Part shown: positions 33,838-44,365 of the stretch, piece by piece | Numbering within the stretch: position 1 is the first letter of the stretch | Layout: every line of letters begins with the position of its first letter | Source: Symbiodinium sp. CCMP2592 | Lineage: Eukaryota > Sar > Dinophyceae > Suessiales > Symbiodiniaceae | Direction of reading: 5' to 3' | Length of the DNA: 64,000 nucleotides | NCBI GenBank assembly: GCA_905221615.1 | Contig: CAJNDT010006152.1 | Span: forward strand, 313,711 to 377,710 | The notes under the pieces: generated by a model | Databases searched by the model: none | Told to the model about the DNA's origin: nothing | Seen by the model: only the letters and a program-made list of their open reading frames with translations | Translations under genes and position numbers: made by a program

Positions 33838-35411
33838 ATAGTAGTAGTACTAGTAATGGTAGTGGAAGTCGGTTGTAGTCGTTCTAGTAGTAGTGGCTCC
33901 GAAATACAAAGGTTAGAATGGGACTGAAACCAAAATCAAAATGGATATCTCAACACTGCAAATGACTCCAGCCCTGAAACAGGACAATACTTGAATGCTT
34001 ATCCAGGAACTGGGTTACCGGTAGGCGAGACCTTCAGGTTGCCACTCAGCTGCTTGGTCGGGTTAAAGAACCTGGGCTGTTGTTTGGATTGGTTTCTGGG
34101 ACTTTTAACACTTAAACTCAGAGACTCAAGTGCACACACCAAACAAACAAATATAAATTCCACATGGACCAGGAAACGGCTGTGCAATGCACGACAAGGG
34201 AACAGCAGTGTGATGCGGCGCTTCTGTACCCCACACCAACTTGAGCATCCGACGAACATGTGCTGGTGCCAAATCATAAACTTGAATGGCAGCAATCTCA
34301 TCGGGGTTTATGCGGGACTTCGAAACAGTGCTCTTGTTGTGTCGGTTGATCGCCTCTGTCATCATGTCCTTCCGAAGTTTGCGGGATCCTGCTGCCACCT
34401 TCGCTGCCACAATCTTGTCGAACCTTAAGGTCCACAAGGAACAACAGCATTGTCACAAAGAGCAACACACACACACACACACACACACACACTTACCACA
34501 AGAGCAGTCATTCACACTTCTGCATATATCTGGTGACTTAGACCCAGACAGGAAGTGCATGTTAATGATCGAGGGCCTGCTTCTTGCACTTGCATCCGTC
34601 TTAATGCGCAAACTCTCCATGGACTGCTGCTCGACTGAGGACTGAGGACTGCAGGTGCCGAAGATACCTGCAGTCCACATCTCATTCAAGCAGGTTGAAA
34701 CAGGAACTCAAACTGGAAATTAAATGTTTTCTCACATGTGTCCATCATGTCCCAGTTGCAGAGACAGCTCATCAATCGGCCCGCCACATCCTTCTTGACA
34801 TGGTCCAGGACTGTTGGACTGTTCAACCAATCAAGCTTCATCGCAGCATAGGCGAGAAGATGGCATGCCATGGTAACAGTCGTCCCAATGCTGACTGCAA
34901 CACTGAAGGCCTGGATCAATGACCCCGGTGCAGGGCTAGACGATTTCCACGCAGTTGGCCAATCAAACAGAATCTCCAGCGGGAACTTGTGTGTCTCACA
35001 CCCCATCCCTGTCATGAACTTCTGTATGCAGTCCCGCACTCCATGGAGTTGTGGGGCCCCCTTGACATGCGAGGCTTCATGACCGCCAAGCTGCCACAGT
35101 CGCAAAGGGAACCGCTTCAACATCTTGCTACTGGCCTCCTGGAGGTCTGCAGGACTGGGGACTGAGGACTGGAAGGAGGTCACCCCAGCTCCAGCCACTG
35201 CTTCACAGCTAGCCAAGAGCTGCTCCAGATTTGCCTGGTGAGCCGACCTCTCCCCATCGGAGCCTAGCTTCTGACCCAACCATTCACAAACATCTGTGAA
35301 TTGTGGCTGACCATCTGCACTCTTCACATCCAGCTCTGCTTTGAGGACAGCCATAGCCTCACCATACAAGGTGTAAAGTTGTTGCTGATTCGCAACAGGT
35401 TCGGGGTCCAT
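31070..35411 (-). CDS. Large multi-exon protein of unknown function (about 1,000 aa)
   Basis: Minus-strand exons, boundaries approximate: 35411-34735 (MDPEPVANQQQ..), 34684-34497, 34440-34192 (DKIVAAKVAAGSRKLRKD), 33742-32440 (WHEIVKFSWEKIEEMLQR), 32410-31805 and 31780-31070, ending ISKDSIAKL. The clearest donor is GTAAGT at 34497, and the acceptor ctcag|AGCAAGG at 33742 also looks good. The long exon has a hydrophobic segment VITVINIPMLGAAASS and helical charged stretches. The motif-derived peptides NSLAVLQSSDL and QQSCSLAVYL sit in frame. The ATG at 35411 is about 15 bp from an AGTC motif block. No family was recognised. One gene is assumed because all exons are collinear and spaced by short introns; it could be two. 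Confidence 0.45.
33755..33862. repeat. (TAG)n microsatellite in an intron
   Basis: About 100 bp of TAG/CTA trinucleotide just upstream (minus-strand sense) of the exon beginning SKVWHEIVK. Confidence 0.95.
34469..34494. repeat. (CA)n microsatellite next to a splice donor
   Basis: CA run starting immediately inside the intron that begins GTAAGTGTGTG on the minus strand. Confidence 0.9.
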
Positions 35412-35636
35412 GGCTAAAAAGACAGCAGGACTGCAGGACTGCAGGTGCTTGTCCTCCAAAATCTTCATTAGCCAAGAGCCACACACACACACAACATGAG
35501 AGAGGAGCTTGCATCGACAAGGAAGCATAACACAGTCACTGCAGTGACTTCATACATAACACTCACAAACGCATTTTTTGTCGGGCTTCACTGACTATCG
35601 ATCCTTGCTTCCACAACATGGGCACGGGCATCTGGA

Positions 35637-36176
35637 TTACTTCTGTGTCCACCTCAATCCCCGGAGCCAGTTGAGGCCTCGGCTGAAACTGATATTACAC
35701 CAGTCCGGTTCAACTGCTGAGTGGAGTCGACATTCTTTAACTATTTGAAATTCTTCAAGTGCAAGGGACAGTTGAAACCACACAGTATGCAAAGACTCCA
35801 TTACAGCCTCATCTTCACAATAGATCGGTCCTCTGGCATGCACTGTGCACACTCTCTGAAGATCACTGACAGCTGATTCCTGAACTTGGCTACACAAGAC
35901 CAATGTGTTCAAAAAGCAGAGAGCAGTCACTGCTACAATTCCTCATCATTCAGATCAAGGACAGTATCTAGCCACATAATGCAAGGATTCAGGCCAGTGC
36001 TTCTTCCGAACCCCCTTAAAATTGTGACAGTAGCATCTGGATGTTCCACCCAGCCACATCAGACTGAGGACTGAGGAATGCAACAAGGTTGTCGACACGA
36101 AATGCCCCAGAATCAAAACTCTTCCCCAGATGTTCCAACAGCCACTTAGGACTGAGGACTGAGGACTGCAAAACAC
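35637..36176 (-). CDS. Possible exon(s) of an unrecognised gene
   Basis: Two open minus-strand segments have mixed, gene-like composition. One contains GTSRCYCHNFKGVRKKHW and, in another frame, ends DLNDEEL. The other contains ESAVSDLQRVCTVHARGP and runs to LRWTQK. Both contain or adjoin AGTC motifs (CSPQSSVLS). No start or splice sites were fixed and no family was recognised. They could belong to the gene ending at 36179 or to one of their own. Confidence 0.25.
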
Positions 36177-36178
36177 AT

Positions 36179-37310
36179 TCAGCCCTCAACCTGCTTCTTG
36201 AAGGCTTGGATGATCTGGACTGTGGTCATGTCCGCATCTGCAATACTGTAGAACAGGCGCTCATTCTTCTCACTCCAATGGCACTGGGGAACGTACCTGT
36301 AGAACATCTCTCTGCGCAAATCCCACAGCTTGGCTGCATCCTGGTTCCTGTTCCTGTGTCGACCAGCAAAAGTCACCTTGTCTGGCCACTCCACGTTCAC
36401 ATTCTTGTGGAGCACAATCTCCAGTGCATCTCGGTCTGACTTGGTCGGGCTGATCTCGGACTGAGGACTGAGGACTGCTGGCTTGGCCGGACTGCCCTGG
36501 GAATCCTTGGGGTCCTGCTTGTCATCCTCCTCACCCTTCTGGCTCTCCATGGGGTCCTGCTTGTCATCCTCCTCACCCTTCTGGCTCTCCATGGGGTCCT
36601 GCTTGTCATCCTGGTTGCCATCCTTCTTGTCATCGTCCTGGTCCTTCATGGGCTCGAGGGCTGCAGTGTCTGCCTCCTTCTCATGCATCTCCTGGTCGAT
36701 GTCCTGCAAACAGTGAACCAACAACACTCATAGGCTGGGGAGACTATTAAGTGCAATAAAAGTTCCGTCCTTGCTTGCTTTGGAAACCGAAGCAGCAGGC
36801 CGTTTGAGACTGGCAGGCTTCTTCATGACACCCGACTTTGCCTTTGCCTTGCCTTTGGGCCAGCCCTTTTTCTTGGGAAGTGGCTGCTGCTGGACTGCGG
36901 ACTCTGGGGCAGGGGTGAGAGGGTCAGTCTTGGCTTGGGTCTTGGCTTGGGCCTTGGCCTTGGCATCTGCTTTCTTCTGTGCTTTTGTCTGCACCAACTG
37001 GATCGGACTGCCTCCATCTGCTGTGCCTGCAGTAACATCCTCCACAGAAGCACTGGGAACTAGACCTGCCTTGTCTGCTGCGAGCTTCTCTCTACTTGTG
37101 ACTTGTGATTGTGCCGAACAAGACCCGGGGCTTCACAGGCGACACCTTCTCACCAGTCAGTGGATCAGCCACCTTGTGCGGTAGCGCAGCTGGGGTGACA
37201 TTCTCTTCCATCTGAATGTCTCCCTGTCCATCCTCGGGCCAGTCAATCGCATCACCTTCAGCATCGTCTTCTAGCATCGGGATAGAAGCAGCCATGAATC
37301 CTCCGAACAT
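36179..37310 (-). CDS. Charged two-part protein with acidic repeats, frame broken by a 7-bp duplication
   Basis: Exons on the minus strand: from an ATG near 37295 or earlier (AASIPMLEDDAEGD..) to about 36780, then 36704-36179. The first part carries a Lys/Ala-rich segment (KAQKKADAKAKAQAKTQ) and KKPASLKRPA. The second has two copies of QDPMESQKGEEDDK and ends with a less biased region (EWPDKVTFAGRHRNRNQD .. AFKKQVEG). The intron probably uses a GC donor (AAA|GCAAGC) and ttgcag|GACATC. Within the first exon, CACAAGT is tandemly duplicated at 37094-37107 and shifts the frame to an early stop. The alternating basic and acidic blocks suggest a chromatin or DNA-associated role, but that is inference. 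Confidence 0.45.
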
Positions 37311-37535
37311 TGTGGTGAGACAGCTCAGACAAAGGACTGCAAGACTGGACCACAGCTTGACCTTAACTGAATCTCAGCCAGAATGCAATCATCATAATTC
37401 ATATCAATGAGGCAGACAAGTTCAAGGCACTTTGCATGCAGGCACAGCACACAGACACAGGCAACAGTGCATTGCTCACTCCAGGGTCCAGTCCTTTTCC
37501 ACGCACAAACAAATACTATGATGCCGAACACAAAA

Positions 37536-38762
37536 TCAGCAGCCTGCCCATGGATCATCCTCTGAAAGTCCACCGGGCAAAGACTCTGCTACACAGGAAG
37601 ATCTTGCACTGGGCTTCTTCATGGCTTTCATGGCACACTTCCGCGCTTTTGCTTTGGATTTGGACTTGGCTTTGGGCTTGGCTTTCATCGCAGTCCGGGC
37701 TGCCGGCTTCTTCGAAGGAGCAGAAGTTCCAGACTCTCCAGCCTCTCCCCAGGGATCATCTTCGGGTTCTTCTTCATTGAAAAGGGCTCCGATCTGATCA
37801 GGTGTCAAATCTTCCCACCGCCGAGGAACATCAGCAGCAGGACTGAGGACTGCAGGACTGAGGACTGCAGAACTGACACCAGATGTACTGCTTGGCAAAG
37901 GATGCTTTCTCTCCAGCAGACTGGGTTTTGCATCCGGAGCAAAACGAATCAACCAAGCAAGTACAATTGATTCACCCAGTGATGCAGGGTAAAGACCGCT
38001 TGCCTTCAGGTCTGCATTTCCAGTCTTCTTGGTTGCTCCACCCTTCTCCTTTTTCACATCCATCAATGGCAGGTGCTTCTCTTTGCAGGTGCATGCACTG
38101 TGCACAGCTTTTTTGAACCAGCAAGGACTGAAGACTGCATGACTGGGGTGCAAGCACAGGAACTTGTACCTTTTGCCATATGTAGGTCTCTCGGTCACAA
38201 AGGCACAGCGGTCAACAAGGAAGAACAGAGGACTGAGGACTGCATCCAGCGCTAAGATGTGTGCCTTCAGGTATGAGAACAGTGTCGAGCCCACTGGGTT
38301 CTCCAAACAAACATATACACCTCGTGCTGCTGCCAAGACAAACAGGAAGAACGACACCTCAGCCATGAAGTTCCCATGCCTGACAGTGGGATTGCCAGTG
38401 TCTCCTGCAAAGTTTTTCTTGGTGCGCTTGGTCTTACTTGAGCATGCCCAAGAAAAGCTGGAACAATCGGGTGCAATACACATCAGACCAGCTTCCTTCA
38501 ACCGCATGACCATCCGAATTGCTTGATGAAAACCAGTCTCTGACAAGACGTCCCCTTGCCCTGGATTCATGTAGTCGAAACTCTCTGCACTCAGCCCACG
38601 TGTTTCTGCCGCATTGACCAGTGTCTTGGAAAGACTGAAGACTTCCAAAACATGAAGATCACGAGGTCCCTGGCAAAACAGTTCAGACTGGAGGATCCCA
38701 ATGACTGTCAATCCGAAGATCTCCAGCCGACATGTCCGTGCAACTCCGGAGCCACTCTGCAT
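37536..38762 (-). CDS. Cytosine-C5 methyltransferase-like protein (408 aa)
   Basis: A single exon from ATG at 38762, about 25 bp after an AGTC motif block. The order resembles C5 DNA methyltransferases: a motif I-like LEVFSLSKTL at residues 39-48, a motif IV-like APDCSSFS with the expected catalytic Cys at about 100, and a motif VI-like LENPVGS at 153-159 (ENP instead of the usual ENV). A Lys/Ala-rich tail follows (MKAKPKAKSKSKAKARK) and then EDDPWAG. Motif I lacks the usual FxGxGG, and no clear target-recognition domain or QxRxR motif was seen. It may be a diverged DNA or RNA methyltransferase or a non-catalytic relative. Motif-derived peptides (AVLSPAVLSPA) are in frame. A role in marking element DNA is speculative. 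Confidence 0.45.
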   Translation of the reverse strand: MQSGSGVARTCRLEIFGLTVIGILQSELFCQGPRDLHVLEVFSLSKTLVNAAETRGLSAESFDYMNPGQGDVLSETGFHQAIRMVMRLKEAGLMCIAPDCSSFSWACSSKTKRTKKNFAGDTGNPTVRHGNFMAEVSFFLFVLAAARGVYVCLENPVGSTLFSYLKAHILALDAVLSPLFFLVDRCAFVTERPTYGKRYKFLCLHPSHAVFSPCWFKKAVHSACTCKEKHLPLMDVKKEKGGATKKTGNADLKASGLYPASLGESIVLAWLIRFAPDAKPSLLERKHPLPSSTSGVSSAVLSPAVLSPAADVPRRWEDLTPDQIGALFNEEEPEDDPWGEAGESGTSAPSKKPAARTAMKAKPKAKSKSKAKARKCAMKAMKKPSARSSCVAESLPGGLSEDDPWAGC

Positions 38763-38962
38763 CTTGGGGACACTGTTGAAGCGGACTGCAGGACTGCCTC
38801 AAAACTCGAGCCATGAATTCAGAGTGTGTGACAGTCGATACTGACTCCCAACAACTGACTGAGTCTGATAACTGCTAACTACCTGCTCCAACTTGGCAGC
38901 CATACTTTAATCCTCACCAGCAAAGTCACGCCCAATCTTCAACTTTGCAACTGCAAGACTGC

Positions 38963-41651
38963 TCAGCGGTGAAACTTGGCCATCAGTTTCCAGCATGAGT
39001 TAGGCAAATATGGCAATTGTGCAAAGCCTTCTGGCTCTGGACTGAAAACTCTTGGTGCTTGTCTCATAAACTCCAAACTATGCACATCATAGCGCCTCAC
39101 AAAAACAATCCCTCTCAAAGCCTTGGCAGCTTCTGTCATGCCATACTTGTCTGCCAGGTCTGACAATTTTGTGAAAGTGTCAATCTGGACGCCAGACAGC
39201 TCAACTGCAGCATGAACACCACGTGGGATTTCGGGGAATACTGATGCAATCTGGGCCATGCTCGCAACCTTGACCGGGGGCTGGCTCAGGTTCAGGTCAC
39301 GGGAGTACATTTTGACGCACACATAGACTGCTGTCCCATCCAAGCCCTCTTCCATCATCTCCCTGTGCTTCAAACACATCGTATCACCAGTGATCATCGT
39401 GAAACAGTGAGGAATTTCTGGAAGGTTTCCTGCTCGTGCAAGTGGATGCTTGTGACTTCTTTGCCTCAATGCATTGTACAAAGTTACCCCCATGGGCTGG
39501 AGCCAAGAATCGAAATCTCGAACTGCTGTCACATGTCTGGCAGAAATTTGTCCTGGTCGTTGAGCATGAGAACTGGTCTCCAAGCCTCAGTTGCATCAGG
39601 TTCTATCTGTTCGGGACAATCCTGCACACTGGCACACATGCTGTACCTAACAGCAGTCCTATTTGGCAGCAAGTAGCAGGACTTGATATGTTGCAAAATC
39701 TCATCCGGAGTTTGCCAGCTTGCCTTCTTCTTCAGGTATGAATACACAACTGCAAAGAGCTGATCCAAGTCTTCATGGGTGTGGCCAACCATGAGCTGAA
39801 ACAGAGTCACTGATTTGAAAATTTTGCGGCCCACCAGGTAAGACAGAAATCGCAGCACATACTGGTTCTTTGCCGACTTTGTGGTGTTGTCAGCAACTAG
39901 CACCAAATGAGATGGCCAAGACTGAGGACTGCAAGACTGCCATACCTGCTCCAAAGTCTGACACAGGACCTCCAAAAAATAGTCCGATCCCCCAACAACT
40001 TGTGGCCCGGCCATATACAGGAAGGTGCCCCATCCATGTGCATATGCACCTGTGAATGTGACTGTTGGTCGTATCAATCCATCCATCTCATGTGGCTGTT
40101 TGCGAAACTCCCACCGTGGCCATGCAAACTTGCTGTGATCCATGTCATCGATCATAACAGTGAGAACTGTTCCTGACTGCAAGGGCTGCTTGGACTGCTG
40201 CTTGGACTGAGGACTGCAAGACTGTGCTTGGACAGTCGAAGCCCATCTCAGAGACCAATACAGCAAACGATCTTGGTACTGATCCTTTTGATGCTGCCGC
40301 AACAATTTTGCAACCTCCAGCTTTCGACTCCATGACACTTTGGGGCTACGCAGCATCATCTGCAGGTCAAAGCATCGCTGGCACTGCTTGCGCTGACTCT
40401 TTTCACGCATGCGAATCATGTTGCTCCAGTGAGAATTCCACCTGCGTCGAAAGGTATCATAGCTGGGCATCTCTGCCCCATAGTGTGCATGCCACTCAGT
40501 GAGGGCAGACCATTCAGCTTGAAACTGCCAGTACAAATCAGAAATCTGACATTTCTGAATGTAGCGCCGCTGCAGGCCACCATAGACTGCAAGACTGGAG
40601 ACTGTGAGGGGTGTGGACACGTGCCCGTAGAGAGTGTCCTGCCATGAATCTGAAACAAAGCAACAAGCACTCCTACATATGCAAGCATTACTCACAAGAA
40701 TTACTTTCAACAGGAGTCCTGATCCCACGGATCATCCACTGCAGCTTCATCATCTTCCGGCATACATTCTGCTACGGACTGGTGCAGCTCCCGGAAGAAG
40801 TGATCACACTTCAATGTTGCTGCGGCCTCCCGCTGTTGACTGCCCCACTTGGACCCACCAGCCACACCCTTCTTTCGCATGTCCGGCTGTCCAGCTATGT
40901 ATTTTCTCATTGTGCTCTGGCTGCATGCTAGCTTCTTGCAAAAATTACAGAAGCAAACCCGTGAGGATCCAATGTAGTACTCGGTGCCCTTGCCAGTCCC
41001 ATCACCATAAATGACCTGAAGTAGATGAATCCTTTCCTCTGTAGTGATACTCCAGAAGCTCTGGCACAAGTCTTGGAGAGACTTCAAATGCAGCGCCCGG
41101 GGTGCACAACCATCAAGTTGACAGTTGCTTCGGAGACATTTCTGGGCCCATCGTAATCGAATCTTGTCTGGGTCCATTGCAGAAATCTCATAAGAGTTCG
41201 AATGGGCCTTCAAGGTGGACTCTGCCAGTAAGCGACTGCCTGCATCTAACGACACATGTCTTTTCGCACACTGGACTGAGGACTGAGGACTGCTGCAAGA
41301 CTCCCCAATTCCATCCCATGGGTTGTCCTCATGTCGTTTCCTGCACTGGACTGAGGACTGAGGACTGGAACACTCCCCAACCTCACCCCATGGGTTGTCC
41401 TCAGGGTCTTTCCCTTGCTGGACTGAGGACTGAGGACTGGAACACTTCTCAACCTCATCCCATGGGTTGTCCTCTTCTACCACATATTTCCAGGGATCCT
41501 CGGATTGCTCACAGACTGGATTCTCAGCAGGAGGTGCATTCCAGGGATCAAAATCAGTGGGAACATCTTGCTCAACCACCCGCTGCTTCTTGGCGGGCTT
41601 GTTTTTGGGCCGCCTGACTCTAAGCTTGGGCATAATGCTACCCGATGACAT
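38963..41651 (-). CDS. DDE (RNase H-fold, DUF7869-like) transposase
   Basis: Exon 1 starts MSSGSIMPKLRVRRP at 41651 and ends near 40712. A 62-nt intron (GT..TTTCAG, 40711-40650) keeps phase with exon 2, which runs to 39529. The last part (39583-38963) is in the -1 frame relative to exon 2. Exon 1 has three ~70-bp repeats containing DNPWxxxxE and CSSPQSSVQ, then a Cys-rich segment VCFCNFCKKLACSQSTMRKY. Exon 2 has CQRC..H, then the candidate catalytic residues: D in VMIDDMDHSKFAWPRW, D in VADNTTKSAKNQYVL and E/D in VGHTHEDLDQLFAVV. The spacing and the GHTHEDxDQ block are typical of DUF7869 proteins as I know them. It is the likely mobilising enzyme. The -1 step may be decay, an assembly error or frameshifting. 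Confidence 0.7.
41246..41470. repeat. Coding tandem repeat of about 70 bp within the transposase gene
   Basis: Three repeats each contain TGGACTGAGGACTGAGGACTG followed by an acidic PWxE segment (CATCCCATGGGTTGTCCTC on the plus strand). The AGTC motif is part of the coding repeat unit. Confidence 0.8.
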
Positions 41652-41806
41652 AAAGTATCTTCGGAGTCTCTGTTGCCATGGAACAGCAGTGTCTAGATGT
41701 AGCAGGCAGACTCGACACCTCCTTTTTCTGCCTATCCACACCGAGCTGCACCACTGCAGGACTGCAGGACTGCGGGTGCTCGAATTAAGAATTACAGTGC
41801 TGGGCT

Positions 41807-42382
41807 CTACTTTGAATTCCGACTTGCAACACCTGCAAGCTTCTCCTTCATGCGCTGCAGTCTCTTGGCTTTTCTAAAAGCTTTTAAATCTTTGGCTGCA
41901 CGTTGCTTCTCTTGCCGAGCTTCCTCTCGAGCAACAGCAAGGGGATGTTGCTTCCACAAAGCTGCAATGTACTTCCAAGAAAAACCCCTACTTCGATAAG
42001 TAGAAAAGAACTTTGTTCGTTGCTGCCTGGGGGTCAACCCGCACATTGCTTCATCCAACAGAGTATCATTCAAAACTTCGTCGGAGTTATGCCTCCAGTG
42101 TGCTATCCATCTCTTTACTTTGCGCTTTTGGCAGTCCCACTTGCTCTTCTCCCGAACTTTGCTGACAAGTGTGTTAGGATTCAGAGCAGGTGTGTCCTGA
42201 ACACAAAGGCGATCACAGAAGGAGGCTGTCGGAGCTTTTGTTCCAATCATATGCGGCGGTGTGAAGTCTGTCAGCATCTGCATCATGCCACCGAACATTG
42301 CCTTGGCTGGGTAGATGGGCAAGGGGCTTACAGTTGGGTCAGGAACTACTTTCGGGGTTGGCTGGCCGGCCGGTGACGACAT
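41807..42382 (-). CDS. Basic protein of unknown function, starts inside the central palindrome (191 aa)
   Basis: The ATG at 42382 gives MSSPAGQPTPKVVPDPTV and the frame ends GVASRNSK. The middle has W/R-rich helical stretches (VKRWIAHWRHNSDEVL, FFSTYRSRGFSWKYIAALWK), and the C-terminal 50 residues are a Lys/Arg/Ala-rich helix (EEARQEKQRAAKDLKAFR). This looks like a DNA-binding protein, but I do not recognise the family. The start codon and first six codons lie in the left arm of the 295-bp palindrome, so its 5' end is duplicated in the right arm. It lies 156 bp upstream of the transposase start on the same strand and might be co-expressed with it. Confidence 0.5.
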   Translation of the reverse strand: MSSPAGQPTPKVVPDPTVSPLPIYPAKAMFGGMMQMLTDFTPPHMIGTKAPTASFCDRLCVQDTPALNPNTLVSKVREKSKWDCQKRKVKRWIAHWRHNSDEVLNDTLLDEAMCGLTPRQQRTKFFSTYRSRGFSWKYIAALWKQHPLAVAREEARQEKQRAAKDLKAFRKAKRLQRMKEKLAGVASRNSK

Positions 42383-42657
42383 CAGAGTCAAGCCTCAGAT
42401 CCCGAAGCTCCCAAGGCCAGGCAGTCACCTCTAACGATTCGGGGATCTAGGCCTAGATCCCCGAATCGCTTCGGACCAGATTGAACATCCCGAAGTGTTA
42501 GAGGTGACTGCCTGGCCTCTAGCACTTAGGGATGTTCAATCTGGTCCGAAGCGATTCGGGGATCTAGGCCTAGATCCCCGAATCGTTAGAGGTGACTGCC
42601 TGGCCTTGGGAGCTTCGGGATCTGAGGCCTGACTCTGATGTCGTCACCGGCCGGCCA
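42363..42657. repeat. Central 295-bp nested palindrome
   Basis: The outer arms run from TGGCCGGCCGGTGACGACAT to its complement at 42657. Inside, the 34-bp perfect palindrome CGATTCGGGGATCTAGG/CCTAGATCCCCGAATCG occurs twice, once per arm, and GCTTCGGACCAGATTGAA / TTCAATCTGGTCCGAAGC and GTTAGAGGTGACTGCC form further inverted pairs. The centre (42510) is 36 bp from the centre of the whole element (42546). It could be a replication or resolution structure or a bidirectional promoter; that is inference. Confidence 0.9.
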
Positions 42658-42700
42658 CCGGAAGAAACAACCAAACAGAGATACTCAGTGCATCTTATGA
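42638..42700 (+). pseudogene. Mirror copy of the 5' end of the gene at 41807-42382
   Basis: ATG at 42638 in the right palindrome arm gives MSSPAGHRKKQPNRDTQ and stops after about 20 codons. The first six residues equal those of the minus-strand gene. It is a consequence of the palindrome and probably not a functional gene. Confidence 0.5.
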
Positions 42701-44340
42701 TCGGCTTGCCCAACCTAGTGTATACAAACACTATTTCATTATGATATTTAACTGCTACTGCAGTCTGACTCCTACCACCACAACTACTAACAGAACTTCG
42801 TGTATGAGTACTAGAGCTTGTAGTATTGTTCGGACCAGGACAAGTACTAGCATATTAAATATACTATTAGAAGAAGTATGACTCCTGCAATAACCACAAC
42901 ACCTACACTTCATGAAGTACCGGAGTACATGCTCATTCTACCACTACCAGTGAATGTATTCCTGCCACTACTAGTACTGATAGTAGTGTCTGCTTCGACT
43001 ACTACGATGACTTCCCACTGGTACTTGCACTATTGCAAGTTCTACTGCTTATCAAACTATGGCCGAACTGCTGCTGCCTAGCTGCTGCTGGAAAGTGGGA
43101 AGCACGGCGCAGCAGATGCAAACCTGGATTGGGATTGAAAGGAAATGCACCCACAGCTCCCCGACAAAGTTTGCCAATGTACGTGCAGCACAAGTGCCGG
43201 TTCTCCAAACCCGAATCCTGAAATGCCGAACCCGAGCTATTGATGTTCAGATTGCCAAGCCCAGCACCTGTCTGTCGTCTTGCACGACTCTACCAAGTGT
43301 CTTCTGCCTTCCATGAGACAGGCTTGGGCTATTATGAGATTTGTCTAGTTAAAGTGTGCTTGCACAGGTGTGTTGATTCCCCTCAGGAGTTTACATATCA
43401 GGATGTTGACATGCTAGGACATGATACCTTTGGCTTTGAGGGTTCACTGTATGCGAAAATAGAAATCGGAGTATTCTGTACCCGAGCCACATATCACTGT
43501 GTTTCTTCCTCAAGGCTCTGAGCTCTAAGACCCCCAAGATATCCGAATACATATATATATATATATATATACATATAATGTTCCAGGACTATGAATGAAT
43601 GTCAAGGGAATCCAAACCTCGACCTAGGAACCATAAGTCTCCCTGGTAAGGACTGAATGACAGTCAACCCTAAAACCCAAAGCAGTCTTACAGTCTTACA
43701 GTCTCCCAATGTCCTGAACAGTCTTCAGCAGTGGCCCTTCCTAACAAGCCCTTTGAATACCCGAGATCCTACATCATCTAGATTTAATACCATCCATTTC
43801 ATTATGATCACAATAATAACAATAATAACTAAACCCTGCTATCTAGGCAAACCAGTGGTGCCTCTGCGTCGACGGCAAGACTGAGGACTGTCCTGCATGC
43901 TTTTGTTTTAAAGGAGTTTAGGGCTTGGGGTTTGGGGTATAGGACAGAGCCTTGAGCGCTTTGCTGTGCCCCACCTATTCTCCGAAGCCCTCCCTAAACC
44001 CTAAGCCCTAACCATAGTCCTTCTGCCAGGAAATCTTCAATGCTGTGGCTGCATGCGGCGTGCGCAGAGACCTGGGTCTAGAGTTAAAGTATTTGGTCTC
44101 TTGGCAGGTTTAATTTTCAAAGGGGCCGGGGGTTGTAGAGTTAAGGGTTTAATAAGGGTTTAGGGTTTTGGGGTTGTTGCAAGCATTCTTCCTACCAGTG
44201 GGGGCTTCAAGTGATGATGTTTCCCTAAGCCCTAAACCCTAAATAACCTTCAGGCAACCTATGGAACCCAGGCAAATCTTCTGAACACAACCCTAGAACC
44301 CCTTCAATCCAAATCATGAACCCAAAACAGCTCTAAAGCT
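42700..44340. other. Stretch without a recognised gene
   Basis: The stretch holds CAGT/ACTA-rich simple sequence (42730-43040), a TA microsatellite (43548-43576), scattered AGTC motifs near 43680-43730 and 43875, and TTTAGGG-type tracts from 43910. Open segments around 43060-43520 have no recognisable homology. Confidence 0.5.
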
Positions 44341-44365
44341 GTTAACCCCAGACCCTGAATCCGGA

